The position numbers were made by a program, and so were the translations under genes. A DNA stretch of 35,513 nt from Gammaproteobacteria bacterium (GTDB lineage: Bacteria > Pseudomonadota > Gammaproteobacteria > Arenicellales > Poriferihabitantaceae): assembly GCA_012103395.1 (NCBI GenBank), contig WLWV01000007.1:1-35513 (forward strand), read 5' to 3'. The notes under the pieces were generated by a model. That model had not been told where the DNA came from and did no database searches. It saw nothing but the letters and a program-made list of their open reading frames with translations. Numbering within the stretch: the first letter of the stretch is position 1; each line of letters begins with the position of its first letter. This document shows positions 1-7,764 of this stretch, in pieces.

Positions 1-219
1 TGGCTCAACATTCAATACTAAAGCCTGAAAAACCGGCTTTGGCTTCGCTCTCTACGTTCACTCCGCCAAAGCCAATAGCGAAGCTGCAATAGAAAGCTAA
101 ATTACAGACCTCAGATTACACTACCTTACCTTCTGGGAAAAGAATGTACCTAATCGTGGTGCCTACTCTGTTTAAACCTTGTAAGCTTGGCATTCTTTGA
201 AAATAACCTGCGCATCTGA

Positions 220-921
220 ATGACAGTATTAAAAGTAGACAACATTAAAAAGCGTTTCGGTGAACTGGAGGTTTTGCATGGTTTGTCGCTGAGCGCGAAT
301 TCGGGAGACGTTATTTCTCTGGTGGGTTCGTCGGGGTCGGGAAAGTCGACATTCTTGCGTTGTATCAATTTGTTGGAGATGCCGGATGAGGGGGAAATTA
401 GTCTGACGGGGGAGGCGATTGACTTTACCTACAAGAAGGGGCTAAGGGTTGCAAAAGACGAGCGACAAGTACAAAAGCTGCGTTCTCGGATTGGGATGGT
501 GTTTCAGCAGTTTAATCTTTGGTCCCATATGACCGTGTTTCAGAATGTGACTGAAGCCCCGATTAAGTGTAGAAGTTTAGACCAATATCCGTCGTTACTT
601 TCTGGCGGTCAGCAGCAACGGGCTGCCATTGCGAGGGCCTTGGCTATGCAGCCCGAGGTTCTGCTGTTCGATGAACCAACCTCCGCATTGGATCCCGAAT
701 TGGTTGGGGAGGTGTTGATGGTGATGCGGCAACTTGCCCAAGAGGGCACGACAATGATAGTTGTTACCCATGAAATGGCATTTGCGCGGGATGTTTGCAA
801 TCGTGTACTATTTTTACATGACGGTTTGATTGAAGAGCAGGGTAACCCTAACCAAGTGTTTACCTCTCCTCGCTCTGACCGACTAAAACAATTTCTTTCG
901 AAAACCAATGCGGCGCATTGA
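220..921 (+). CDS. Polar amino-acid/opine ABC transporter ATPase (HisP/OccP type) with internal deletion
   Basis: This is the cytoplasmic ATPase of a histidine/arginine/opine-type uptake system. Walker A (GSSGSGKST) is near residue 40, the Q-loop follows in GMVFQQFNLW, then the signature LSGGQQQR, Walker B ([13 protein letters not shown]) and the H-loop THEM. The C-terminus is also family-typical. HisP/OccP proteins are usually about 255-260 residues; this one is 233. The shortage lies in one place: between EAPI and YPSLLSGG only 7 residues remain where relatives have about 30, so most of the helical subdomain before the signature is gone. The reading frame is kept. No clear Shine-Dalgarno precedes the ATG, but the first residues match the family start. 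It leads an operon with a truncated binding protein and two permeases. Family assignment is sure; activity is doubtful. Confidence 0.9.
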   Translation: MTVLKVDNIKKRFGELEVLHGLSLSANSGDVISLVGSSGSGKSTFLRCINLLEMPDEGEISLTGEAIDFTYKKGLRVAKDERQVQKLRSRIGMVFQQFNLWSHMTVFQNVTEAPIKCRSLDQYPSLLSGGQQQRAAIARALAMQPEVLLFDEPTSALDPELVGEVLMVMRQLAQEGTTMIVVTHEMAFARDVCNRVLFLHDGLIEEQGNPNQVFTSPRSDRLKQFLSKTNAAH

Positions 922-984
922 TCTCAATGTGCTGATTTGATCATCATATTCTTAAACAAAACCCATGGAGTTAGAACTTAAATA

Positions 985-1296
985 ATGAAAAAGAAACTAT
1001 TTTGCGCAGCGATCGCTGCAACAATGGCGTGTACCGGCGCGATGGCGGACACGGTTCGAATCGGTACCGAAGGAGCGTATGCGCCTTGGAACTATCTCGA
1101 TGACGCCGGTAAGCTTGCTGGTTTTGAAATCGATCTTGGTAGCGATCTTTGCAAGCGGGCAGCGTTGACCTGTGAATTTGTTGCCAACGAATGGGACTCC
1201 ATCATCCCTAATTTGATTGCGGGCAACTATGACGTGATCATGGCGGGTATGTCCGTTACCGACGAGCGTAAACAAAGCATTAACTTCTACACCTAA
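985..1296 (+). pseudogene. Truncated periplasmic amino-acid-binding protein (HisJ/OccT type)
   Basis: The first 22 residues form a Sec signal peptide ending AMA-D. The mature part begins like SBP family 3 domains (VRIGTEGAYAPWNY, then GFEIDLGSDLCKRA) and runs to SVTDERKQSINFYT, where a TAA stops it. Complete family members are about 250-280 residues, so only the first part of lobe 1 remains and the second lobe and hinge are absent. Only 66 bp separate the stop from the permease gene, so the missing part is deleted rather than frameshifted. The remnant cannot form a closed ligand site. It follows the ATPase gene in the same operon. Confidence 0.88.
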
Positions 1297-1319
1297 TTCA
1301 ATAAATCATTCACTGAAAT

Positions 1320-1350
1320 AAAGGTTGCCGCTTGTTAGCGGTAGCCTTTT
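1320..1350 (+). terminator. Hairpin with T-run after the binding-protein remnant
   Basis: GGTTGCCGC (1323-1331) pairs with GCGGTAGCC (1338-1346) over 9 bp including two G-U pairs, around a TTGTTA loop. It is flanked by AAA on the left and TTTTGTTT on the right. This is a good rho-independent terminator or attenuator. Hairpins between binding protein and permease are common in such operons and lower permease expression. Confidence 0.7.
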
Positions 1351-1362
1351 GTTTGTCCCACT

Positions 1363-2211
1363 ATGCTGGAAACCCTCCCTGAATTCCTCGTCGTTTGGCT
1401 GCAATCTTTTTTAAGCGAAGACAGCTTAACGATGTTGGACTATTTAACCAATGGTAAACACCTCGCTTGGTACGCTAGCGTTCAATACACGCTGATCGCC
1501 GCTGTGTTTGGTGCCCTCCTAGCGGTCATTTTCGGCTTGATTGGGGCTGGACTGAAACGGTCCGTTTTTTTCCCCTTGCGGGCTATTGGAAATGTCTACA
1601 CCACCATGGTTCGGGGGATACCTGATGTTTTATTTATTCTTTTTTTCCCGCTCGCCTTTGAACAATTGGTCGAATACGCCATTGCCCAACGACAATGTTC
1701 ACCGACGGAGCTCGCTTCTGGCTCATGGCCTCCTTGCGATGCCGCCCAGTGGTATTTGAGTACAGCGGAATACCTGATAATGGCATGCGTTTCTTTGGGT
1801 ATCGTCTATGGCGCTTTCGCGGCTAACGTCATTCATGGCGCAATGAACGCCGTACCCAAGGGGCAACTGGAAGCCGCTCGCAGCTATGGCTTTAGTCCCG
1901 CGCAAGTTTTTTGGCGCTTCCAAGTACGCCAGATGTGGGTCTATGCCCTACCGGGGTTGTCCAATGTATGGATGTTGTTGTTAAAAGCAACGTCGTTTTT
2001 ATCTTTGTTACAAATTGCAGATATTGTTCTGTGGGCAGAACGCCTCGGCGCACCGAATTTCATCGCCAGGGTCGGCATGGTCCACCCTGATTGGCGCTGG
2101 AAATACTATTTCGTTCTGTTTATTTTTTATATTTTGATGGCGATATTGTCCGAACGGTTTTTTGCCTATTTGCAAAGGCGGGCTAGCCGTGGAATGTCGG
2201 TGGTTAACTGA
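1363..2211 (+). CDS. Polar amino-acid/opine ABC transporter permease (HisQ/OccQ type)
   Basis: An inner-membrane permease subunit of 282 residues. It has an N-terminal hydrophobic segment (VQYTLIAAVFGALLAVIFGL), the family motif TTMVRGIPDVLFILFFP, and a clear EAA loop (EAARSYGFSPAQVFWR, then LPGLSNVWM) that docks on the ATPase. A roughly 40-residue polar stretch around QRQCSPTELASGSWPPCDA lies between membrane segments. The protein appears intact. Its stop TGA shares its last A with the ATG of the next permease, so the two are translationally coupled. No convincing SD precedes the ATG at 1363; an internal ATG at 1432 is a possible alternative start. Confidence 0.9.
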   Translation: MLETLPEFLVVWLQSFLSEDSLTMLDYLTNGKHLAWYASVQYTLIAAVFGALLAVIFGLIGAGLKRSVFFPLRAIGNVYTTMVRGIPDVLFILFFPLAFEQLVEYAIAQRQCSPTELASGSWPPCDAAQWYLSTAEYLIMACVSLGIVYGAFAANVIHGAMNAVPKGQLEAARSYGFSPAQVFWRFQVRQMWVYALPGLSNVWMLLLKATSFLSLLQIADIVLWAERLGAPNFIARVGMVHPDWRWKYYFVLFIFYILMAILSERFFAYLQRRASRGMSVVN

Positions 2212-2984
2212 TGGACTGGTTAATCAACAACGCATTGGTTCAGGACATTATCCTTCTCGCACGTCCAGCATTATTCAATCTCTATTTTGCCCTGATTTCT
2301 ATTCCCTTGGGCTTCCCCTTAGCCATTGGACTCGCGCTGGCGAAAAACCATTCCAATGGGGTTATATCGAGCCTAGCAAGAGGATACATCTACGCATTTC
2401 GCGGTTCACCGTTGTTTATTCAGTTTTTCATGTTTTATTCGGTGATGCTTTCCTTCAACTTAAGCCTTTGGAAGCCCCTAGGCATTAACGAAGTTGTCTT
2501 ACACCCACTATTTCTCGGCCCCCTGATTCTTGTGTTAAACACAAGCGCGTACAGTGCTGAGATTTTTTACGGCGCGTTAAAATCCATTCCCAAAGGTGAA
2601 TCCGAAGCAGCGTGGGCAATGGGAATGTCTAAAAAACAAGTGTTTCGCTCAGTAACCTGGCCGAATATGATTCGACTCGCTTGGCCCGCCTATACTAACG
2701 AAGTGGTGTTCCTATTCCATTCTACCGCCTTGGTCTATTTCACACTGCCTGTGATCAACGAACAAAAAGACCTAATGAACAAAGCGGGTGAGCTATTCGA
2801 ACGGGACTACAATGTATTTCTTCATTTTTCTGTTGCGGGGTTGTACTTTCTCGTTGTTTCCATGGTTATTTTCTACGTCGCGGGTCTCATTTATAATCGA
2901 CTAAACCACCATTTAGTCCCGCCCCTTGGAGCCAAAAAAGCTCCCCGCAAAAAAATCAAATTCGCCCCAAACTATTTGCGCTGA
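2211..2984 (+). CDS. Polar amino-acid/opine ABC transporter permease (HisM/OccM type)
   Basis: Second membrane subunit of the same importer, 257 residues. It shows YAFRGSPLFIQFFMFY near residue 65 and an EAA loop (EAAWAMGMSKKQVFRSVTWP), followed by AYTNEVVFLFHSTALVYF as in HisM/OccM proteins. The C-terminus ends in a basic tail. The start overlaps the stop of the upstream permease by one base. It appears complete, in contrast to the ATPase and binding protein of the operon. The substrate cannot be read from the sequence; opines, arginine, histidine or ornithine are the family's usual ligands. Confidence 0.9.
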   Translation: MDWLINNALVQDIILLARPALFNLYFALISIPLGFPLAIGLALAKNHSNGVISSLARGYIYAFRGSPLFIQFFMFYSVMLSFNLSLWKPLGINEVVLHPLFLGPLILVLNTSAYSAEIFYGALKSIPKGESEAAWAMGMSKKQVFRSVTWPNMIRLAWPAYTNEVVFLFHSTALVYFTLPVINEQKDLMNKAGELFERDYNVFLHFSVAGLYFLVVSMVIFYVAGLIYNRLNHHLVPPLGAKKAPRKKIKFAPNYLR

Positions 2985-3499
2985 GTGACGAGGGCAGATT
3001 GTCCGTCTGGTCTGTCTTTTTTGGTAATAAATGGAGACAGCCACAAACTGTGATCAGACAAAATGCTGCTTCTTATAATAGGCTGGCATATTAATCGAGA
3101 ATGATTACCTTGCTGATTTCCCAACATCTGCTGGGCTGGAAAAATGACCGTGTACCTTTTCTTGGGGGGTGTTATGTTGTTGACATACCCACTTCTGCCC
3201 GATGGATTGGCAACATACCGCCAGTGCACCAGTGAACCCACCGCCTTGGGACGCCATGGTGAGCGGGGCGTGATCGCCATTATTGTGGTTCGACACCATG
3301 AAGCCCATCAGCTCGGTCGTGGTTTGATTCCTTTTACTTTTAATCCGACGTTTGATTGGCATGCGGTCAGATTCCTCCGGGGTGGTGAGGACAATTAAGG
3401 ATATACTGGGATGCCCTAAGCTCACTAGTATGTAGACAAACCATCTTACAAAAGCTGATTGCTCATTTTATGTATCACCACAATTTCAAAAAACCGTGC
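2985..3499. other. 515-bp gene-free stretch with no recognised gene
   Basis: Between the permease and the first PEP-mutase gene there is no gene I recognise. Overlapping ORFs exist on both strands (84 codons plus, 106 codons minus, the latter with TTTELMGFMVSNHNNGDHAP), but neither has a start context or resembles a known family. Just after the permease stop, GACGAGGGC...GTCCGTC followed by T6 at about 3016 is a weak terminator candidate. The stretch may be remnant sequence. Confidence 0.5.
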
Positions 3500-4349
3500 C
3501 TAACCTGTTGGGTGTAATATCTGATTGACTTGCGTTTCCGATAATGCGTCATTTAAATAATCGAAACTGCCATCCTGCAACATTGCTTCACTCGCTGCTT
3601 TTAGCAACCCAAACGTGGCGCGAGCTAATCCTCCACCTGTGCTGACCCGTTTAATACCAACATCTTCCAACATGGTCAGTGTTAGCGGTTCCTCAGTGGC
3701 TCCCATTCCAAAACTGATTGGGCCGTCCACATCTCGCACAAGGTTTCCAAGCTTTGTTAAATCATTTAACCCCGGCGCAAACAAGCAATCCGCACCCGCT
3801 TCTCTGTAGGCATTTAGCCGATTAACCGCTTCCTCATAGGGGTCTTCATTGTCGGTGTAGTACACCTCGCAGCGTGCCGTCAAGGTATAACAAATACCAC
3901 TGGCGTCTGCCGCTTGCCGAGCGGCGCGAATCCGCGCTACCGCTAGATCAAAGTCGATCAGTTTCCCACTATTTCCATTGTCTCTTGAGGGCACTGTGTC
4001 CTGATCTTCAATGCTTCCGCCGACCATTCGGTTATTAATTGATAGCCGAATGGTTTCCGCCACCTCTTCTGGCGATGGACCGTACCCATTTTCCAAGTCT
4101 CCACTGGTTGGCAGTTTAGTGGCCTGGGCGATCTCACCATAGGCGCTAAGCATTTCTTCTTTGGGAACACCATAGACATAGTCCATTCTTCCTCTAACCC
4201 AATTCACACCCCCACTCGTGGTACCAATACATCGGAATCCGCGTTTTGCAAATATCATTGCACTAAAGGCATCCCAGGCGCAGGACATCACAAATAGCTC
4301 GTTACTAGAATGCAATAACCTGAACGCTTCGGCCGCTTCTTGTAAGGAT
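3485..4349 (-). repeat. Long direct repeat, copy 1 (PEP-mutase-family gene)
   Basis: The sequence matches 6816-7680 without any visible indel at a constant offset of 3331 bases. Similarity starts about 15 bp past the stop codon (TTTCA-AAACCGTG) and stops abruptly at TGTAAGGAT, 10 codons into the gene. Divergence is mostly single-base changes, many synonymous. Confidence 0.88.
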
Positions 4350-4366
4350 AAAGCAATTGAGGACAC
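3500..4366 (-). CDS. Isocitrate lyase/PEP mutase family protein, copy 1, with replaced N-terminus
   Basis: This is a 288-residue member of the ICL/PEP-mutase superfamily. These are cytoplasmic TIM-barrel lyases that act on C-C or P-C bonds of oxaloacetate-like substrates with Mg2+. Visible family segments are AWDAFSAMIFAKRGF, SGDLENGYG (metal/substrate loop), GGSIEDQD (catalytic Glu region) and LTARCEVYYT, where relatives usually have NARTD. It lacks the KKCGH loop of true isocitrate lyase. It is nearly identical to the gene at 6831-7703, but the first 6 codons (MSSIAL) come from a REP-like palindrome. The start is a GTG inside that repeat with no SD. Relatives and the paralogue read MPCAWDA where this copy has MSCAWDA. 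Substrate unknown; expression doubtful. Confidence 0.85.
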   Translation of the reverse strand: MSSIALSLQEAAEAFRLLHSSNELFVMSCAWDAFSAMIFAKRGFRCIGTTSGGVNWVRGRMDYVYGVPKEEMLSAYGEIAQATKLPTSGDLENGYGPSPEEVAETIRLSINNRMVGGSIEDQDTVPSRDNGNSGKLIDFDLAVARIRAARQAADASGICYTLTARCEVYYTDNEDPYEEAVNRLNAYREAGADCLFAPGLNDLTKLGNLVRDVDGPISFGMGATEEPLTLTMLEDVGIKRVSTGGGLARATFGLLKAASEAMLQDGSFDYLNDALSETQVNQILHPTG

Positions 4367-4423
4367 CCAAAGATTAGGAACGGGTTTGTTATGCCAACGG
4401 AAAACGATGGGTGTCCTTAATTC
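4354..4423. repeat. REP/MITE-like palindromic element, copy A
   Basis: CAATTGAGGACACCC (4354-4368) is an inverted repeat, with one mismatch, of GGGTGTCCTTAATTC (4409-4423) around a 40-base core (AAAGATTAGGAACGGGTTTG...). The same unit occurs at 7765-7873. From memory, AATTAAGGACACCC-like strings are seen beside IS200-like REP-associated transposases in gammaproteobacteria; I cannot verify that here. It sits at the broken 5' end of the PEP-mutase copy and the broken 3' end of the 54-codon ORF. Confidence 0.8.
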
Positions 4424-4581
4424 AATTCAACGTCGAGTTGGACGTGAGGTACGCTATCAGTGGTTAAGGGTCTTGGGTTCGCACGGATTGGTAAACTCCA
4501 ATCCTCCGCCCAACTTGGGACAGTCACAGTGGAGACGAGGGCCCCCATCATTGCTCCGAGAATTGCGGTCTTAATTTTCAT
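4417..4581 (-). pseudogene. Short secreted-protein remnant (54 aa), 3' end cut by repeat A
   Basis: This ORF is too short for the supplied track. Translation from ATG at 4579-4581 gives MKIKTAILGAMMGALVST followed by VTVPSWA-EDW, a textbook Sec signal peptide with an AXA-like cleavage site. About 29 mature residues follow (LPIRANPRPLTTDSVPHVQL...). The stop TAA lies inside the right arm of repeat A (GAATTAAGGACACCC), so the natural C-terminus was probably lost when the repeat arrived or recombined. A weak SD (GGGA) lies upstream. It is 52 bp downstream of the NTF2-like gene on the same strand, so it was probably in that operon. Family not recognised. Confidence 0.6.
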
Positions 4582-4633
4582 TTAGGGATTCCCATCTCAC
4601 AAAATTTATCCAGCCCATGTTAGGACTTATACG

Positions 4634-5143
4634 CTATCGGTTGTGATAAGCGCTACTGACGGCAAAACTATCCTCGAACCAATTCCAGAGCACTACCTGA
4701 CCATCTTGCACTTTTGCACGAAGGGCGAAGGTGAACATATCCGTTTCTTTGCCCGAATTCGTGGTCAAAAGCTTCATCTGGCCGAATACAGCTGCGGTGT
4801 CTCCCGACGCAAAAGCGTCCAGGTTTTTCCAAAGCGTCACCTGCACATTCTTGGAAAATTCACCGAGAAAACCGAAAATCACCTCTTTTCCCTCCCAATT
4901 TCCAATCCAAGGTAGGCTTGGATCGCCTTCGTTCTGCCAAACCATGTCATCCGCCATCAGCCCAGACATTCCTTCCATGTCTCCTTTACCCATGGCACCC
5001 ATGAAAGCCATAACTGTATCAAAGGTTGCTTGGCTTGTCTCATCCATCGAATGCGTGGATGCGGCGCGCGCGGACGCCCCTTTTGCCAGAGTTAACGCGA
5101 GTGTTGCGTAGACTGATCCAGTTAAAATTTTTCTTCTATTCAT
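4634..5143 (-). CDS. Exported NTF2-like/SnoaL-like protein
   Basis: A 169-residue protein with an N-terminal export signal, MNRRKILTGSVYATLAL...ASARAAS. The RR-K start resembles a twin-arginine signal but lacks the full SRRxFLK consensus. The mature part is an NTF2-like alpha+beta cone: AFMGAMGKGDMEGMSGLMADD, then VWQNEGDPSLPWIGNWEGKEVIFGFLGEF, then VFGQMKLLTTNSGKETDMF. These are typical of SnoaL/limonene-epoxide-hydrolase-like folds that bind small hydrophobic ligands. SD AGAGAG precedes the ATG. It lies 96 bp downstream of a second SnoaL-type gene and is probably cotranscribed. Reaction unknown. Confidence 0.8.
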   Translation of the reverse strand: MNRRKILTGSVYATLALTLAKGASARAASTHSMDETSQATFDTVMAFMGAMGKGDMEGMSGLMADDMVWQNEGDPSLPWIGNWEGKEVIFGFLGEFSKNVQVTLWKNLDAFASGDTAAVFGQMKLLTTNSGKETDMFTFALRAKVQDGQVVLWNWFEDSFAVSSAYHNR

Positions 5144-5239
5144 TTGATTCTCTCTTACTTAAATGATGGAATTTGTTAATGACAGTGCCTAGGTAGGCGA
5201 AAGCGCGACCACCGACAACGCTCCTAGGGACCAATAGTG

Positions 5240-5716
5240 TTACTTTCCTGATAGCTGTCGTAGAGCGCTAGCCCAATCTTCAACGTGGTAGGAACGTACA
5301 ATCTTGCCATCCTCCATCATGTGGATATCGATCGTCATGATGTCAAAACTACGACCTTGACCATCTACGCCAAAAAGCGGCCCAACTGGCGTTCCGGTTG
5401 CCCGACTGAGCACTGTGACGCTGTCTTCATTCTGATGCATGGATTGCACAGCCCAATTTAGATCTGGAATGAGTTTTCCGAATCCACCGACTTGACCAGC
5501 AAAAGCCTCACGTGACTTATTTTTTCCGGAATAATTACCAACACTTTCCCATTCGTTCATCGTGGCTGCTTTAAAGGCCGTTGCGTGATCTTGCGAACTT
5601 GGGTTACTCAGAAAATCGTAAAATGCTTGAACCGTCACTTTGTCACCTGCCATGGCATTGCCTGTCATTGCTAAAAGCATCGAGAAGGCGGCAATAATAA
5701 TTCTTCGGTAATTCAT
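5240..5716 (-). CDS. Exported SnoaL-like ester cyclase family protein
   Basis: A 158-residue protein with a Sec signal (MNYRRIIIAAFSMLLAM...NAMAG) and a SnoaL/ester-cyclase fold. Family features are FYDFLSNPSSQDHATAF, the conserved W in WESVGNYSG, FGKLIPDLNWAVQSMHQNEDSVTV, the segment RATGTP-GPLFGVDGQGRSFDIMTIDIHMMEDGKIV, and a terminal HVEDWASALRQL. Close cytoplasmic relatives are common; an exported form suggests a periplasmic role. A good SD (GGAG, 8 bases before ATG) supports the start. It is transcribed divergently from the LysR gene 124 bp away, so that regulator probably controls this operon. No enzymatic substrate can be inferred. Confidence 0.82.
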   Translation of the reverse strand: MNYRRIIIAAFSMLLAMTGNAMAGDKVTVQAFYDFLSNPSSQDHATAFKAATMNEWESVGNYSGKNKSREAFAGQVGGFGKLIPDLNWAVQSMHQNEDSVTVLSRATGTPVGPLFGVDGQGRSFDIMTIDIHMMEDGKIVRSYHVEDWASALRQLSGK

Positions 5717-5840
5717 GGTTTATTCTCCAATGTGTCATTTCCCCAAACCGAGATTCGTCTTGGGTGAATCAATTATGGCCTGATTTTGTTTGTACGATAA
5801 GATAGAATAAATAAATTATACTGTTCTGAATATTTGAATA

Positions 5841-6755
5841 ATGCTCGATCAACTCCGCCAGCTGGCAATCTTCGCGAAAACCATCGATCATGGCTCGTTT
5901 CGAGGCGCAGCTAGAGCGCTTAGATTATCCCCCTCCGTCGTCAGTCATCATATCTCTCAGTTGGAAGAATCTCTGGGAGTCGTGCTGATTTATCGGTCTA
6001 CTCGAAAACTCTCTTTGACACTTGAGGGCGAACGCCTGCTGGTTGCTGTACACCGGATGCTTGAAGCGGTAGAAGAAGAGCTTGTTGACCTGTCTAGTTC
6101 TGCGATGATGCCGACCGGTGAACTTCGTTTAACTGTTCCATCAGTTCTTTCACAATCCCGCCTTACTGATTCAATCGGCGCCTTTTCGATGAAATATCCG
6201 GGCATAACGCTTTCTCTGGATTTCTCGGATGTACGCCAAGATATCATCGAAGGAGGTTACGATGTCGCCATTCAAATGGGGCTTAAAAAGAGCAAATCCG
6301 CCTCGACTCGAACGCTTTTCAGCGTAAAGCGCCAATTAGTTGCGTCAAAAAGCTATTTGGCGGATCGCCCAAAAGTCAGTAGGCCAGAAGAAATCAGTGA
6401 TTGGGATTGGCTCGAATTGGCACCGGTTTACCACATCAAGCCTTCATTCAAGAAAGCCGGGGCCAAATTGGTAAGTATCAATCCCACCGCACGCATTAGT
6501 GCTAACGACGCCCAGGCCCTGTATCGGTTGGCACGTTTTGGCACTGGACTGGCAATCGTTCCAGAATTCTTAGCAACAGAAGACATTGACTCCGGAACTG
6601 TAGAGCACGTTTTGCCCGATTGGAATCTGGATCCAGCCTACGTCACTGCTGCCTGGCCTGCGAACGCACCAAAACACGGTTTGATAAAACTACTAGTTAA
6701 CGAACTCAGCCAAGACGAAACCCTTAAAAATACACATCCCAAGGACGATCATTGA
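5841..6755 (+). CDS. LysR-family transcriptional regulator
   Basis: 304 residues, normal length for the family. The N-terminal winged helix-turn-helix is clear: FAKTIDHGSFRGAARALR, then LSPSVVSHHISQLEESLGV, then LIYRSTRKLSLTLEGERLL. The effector-binding domain follows, with SMKYPGITLSLDFSDVRQDI, then GGYDVAIQMGL, and NDAQALYRLARFGTGLAIVPEFLA near the end. It diverges from the SnoaL-like operon on the minus strand, the classic LysR arrangement for controlling the neighbour and itself. A TATACT -10-like hexamer occurs at 5817-5822, 18 bases upstream of the ATG; no good -35 is visible. The inducer is unknown. Confidence 0.92.
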   Translation: MLDQLRQLAIFAKTIDHGSFRGAARALRLSPSVVSHHISQLEESLGVVLIYRSTRKLSLTLEGERLLVAVHRMLEAVEEELVDLSSSAMMPTGELRLTVPSVLSQSRLTDSIGAFSMKYPGITLSLDFSDVRQDIIEGGYDVAIQMGLKKSKSASTRTLFSVKRQLVASKSYLADRPKVSRPEEISDWDWLELAPVYHIKPSFKKAGAKLVSINPTARISANDAQALYRLARFGTGLAIVPEFLATEDIDSGTVEHVLPDWNLDPAYVTAAWPANAPKHGLIKLLVNELSQDETLKNTHPKDDH

Positions 6756-6815
6756 GGGCGCCCATAAATCACCCAAGATCTACTCTAATAACAATTAAGG
6801 GCATATATGGATTCA

Positions 6816-7680
6816 TTTCACAAACCGTGTCTAATCTGTCGGGTGTAATATCTGATTGACTTGCGTTTCTGACAATGCGTTATCTAAATAATCGAAACTG
6901 CCACCCTGCAAAATTGCTTCGCTAGCTGTTTTTAGCAACCCAAACGTGGCGCGAGCTAACCCTCCACCTGTGCTAACCCGCCTAACACCCAGGTCTTCCA
7001 ACATGGTCAGTGTCAGCGGCTGCTCAGTGGCTCCCATTCCAAAACTGATTGGGCCGTCCACATCTCGCACAAGGTTTCCAAGCTTTGTTAAATCATTTAA
7101 CCCTGGCGCAAACAAGCAATCCGCACCCGCTTCTCTATAAGCATTTAGTCGCTTGACCGCTACCGAATAGGGGTCTTCATGGTCTGTGTAGTACACCTCG
7201 CAGCGTGCCGTCAAGGTATAACAAATACCGCTGGCATCTGCCGATTGCCGAGCGGCGCGAATCCGCGCTACCGCTAGATCAAAGTCGATCAGCTTCCCAC
7301 TATTTCCATTGTCGCTTGATGGTACTGTGTCCTGATCTTCAATACTTCCACCGACCATTCGGTTGTCAACTGATAGCTGAATGGTTTCCGCCACCTCTTC
7401 TGGCGATCGACCGTACCCATTTTCCAAGTCTCCACTAGTTGGTAGGTTAGTGGCTTGGGCGATTTCGCCATAGGCGCTAAGCATGTCTTTTTTAGGAATG
7501 CTGTAGACATAGTCCATTCTTCCTCTAACCCAGTTCACACCACCACTCGTAGTACCAATACATCGGAATCCGAGTTTTTCAAACATCATTGCACTAAAGG
7601 CATCCCAGGCGCAGGGCATCACAAATAGCTCGTTACTAGAATGCAATAACCTGAACGCTTCGGCCGCTTCTTGTAAGGAT
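6816..7680 (-). repeat. Long direct repeat, copy 2 (PEP-mutase-family gene)
   Basis: Counterpart of 3485-4349 in the same orientation. Recombination between the two would delete one PEP-mutase copy together with the SnoaL and LysR genes (3331 bp). Confidence 0.88.
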
Positions 7681-7703
7681 CGAGAATTTTGACTTTCTAT
7701 CAT
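6831..7703 (-). CDS. Isocitrate lyase/PEP mutase family protein, copy 2
   Basis: A 290-residue paralogue of the gene at 3500-4366, roughly 90% identical in protein by eye. The same family loops are present: MPCAWDAFSAMMFEKLGF, SGDLENGYGRSPEEVAETI, GGSIEDQD and LTARCEVYYTDHEDP. The Pro of MPCAWDA, usual in the family, is kept here, and the N-terminus (MIESQNSRSLQEA) looks native, so this is the better candidate for the functional copy. The family includes oxaloacetate acetylhydrolases, methylisocitrate-lyase-like and carboxyPEP-mutase-like enzymes; the exact reaction is not readable. It is convergent with the LysR gene and lies 62 bp from REP-like copy B. Confidence 0.88.
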   Translation of the reverse strand: MIESQNSRSLQEAAEAFRLLHSSNELFVMPCAWDAFSAMMFEKLGFRCIGTTSGGVNWVRGRMDYVYSIPKKDMLSAYGEIAQATNLPTSGDLENGYGRSPEEVAETIQLSVDNRMVGGSIEDQDTVPSSDNGNSGKLIDFDLAVARIRAARQSADASGICYTLTARCEVYYTDHEDPYSVAVKRLNAYREAGADCLFAPGLNDLTKLGNLVRDVDGPISFGMGATEQPLTLTMLEDLGVRRVSTGGGLARATFGLLKTASEAILQGGSFDYLDNALSETQVNQILHPTD

Positions 7704-7764
7704 GGGGTTTTATTTGGCTTAAGAGGGTAATTTGTTAGAGTTTGGAATACTCACTTTTAGAAAT

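Noticed and set aside
20-60. AAAGCC...GGCTTT inverted repeat near the left edge
   Set aside because: Only a 6-bp stem with no T-run on either strand in the right place; too weak to call a terminator.
4643-5111. Plus-strand ORFs opposite the NTF2-like gene
   Set aside because: The minus strand has signal peptide, SD and fold; the plus ORFs have none.
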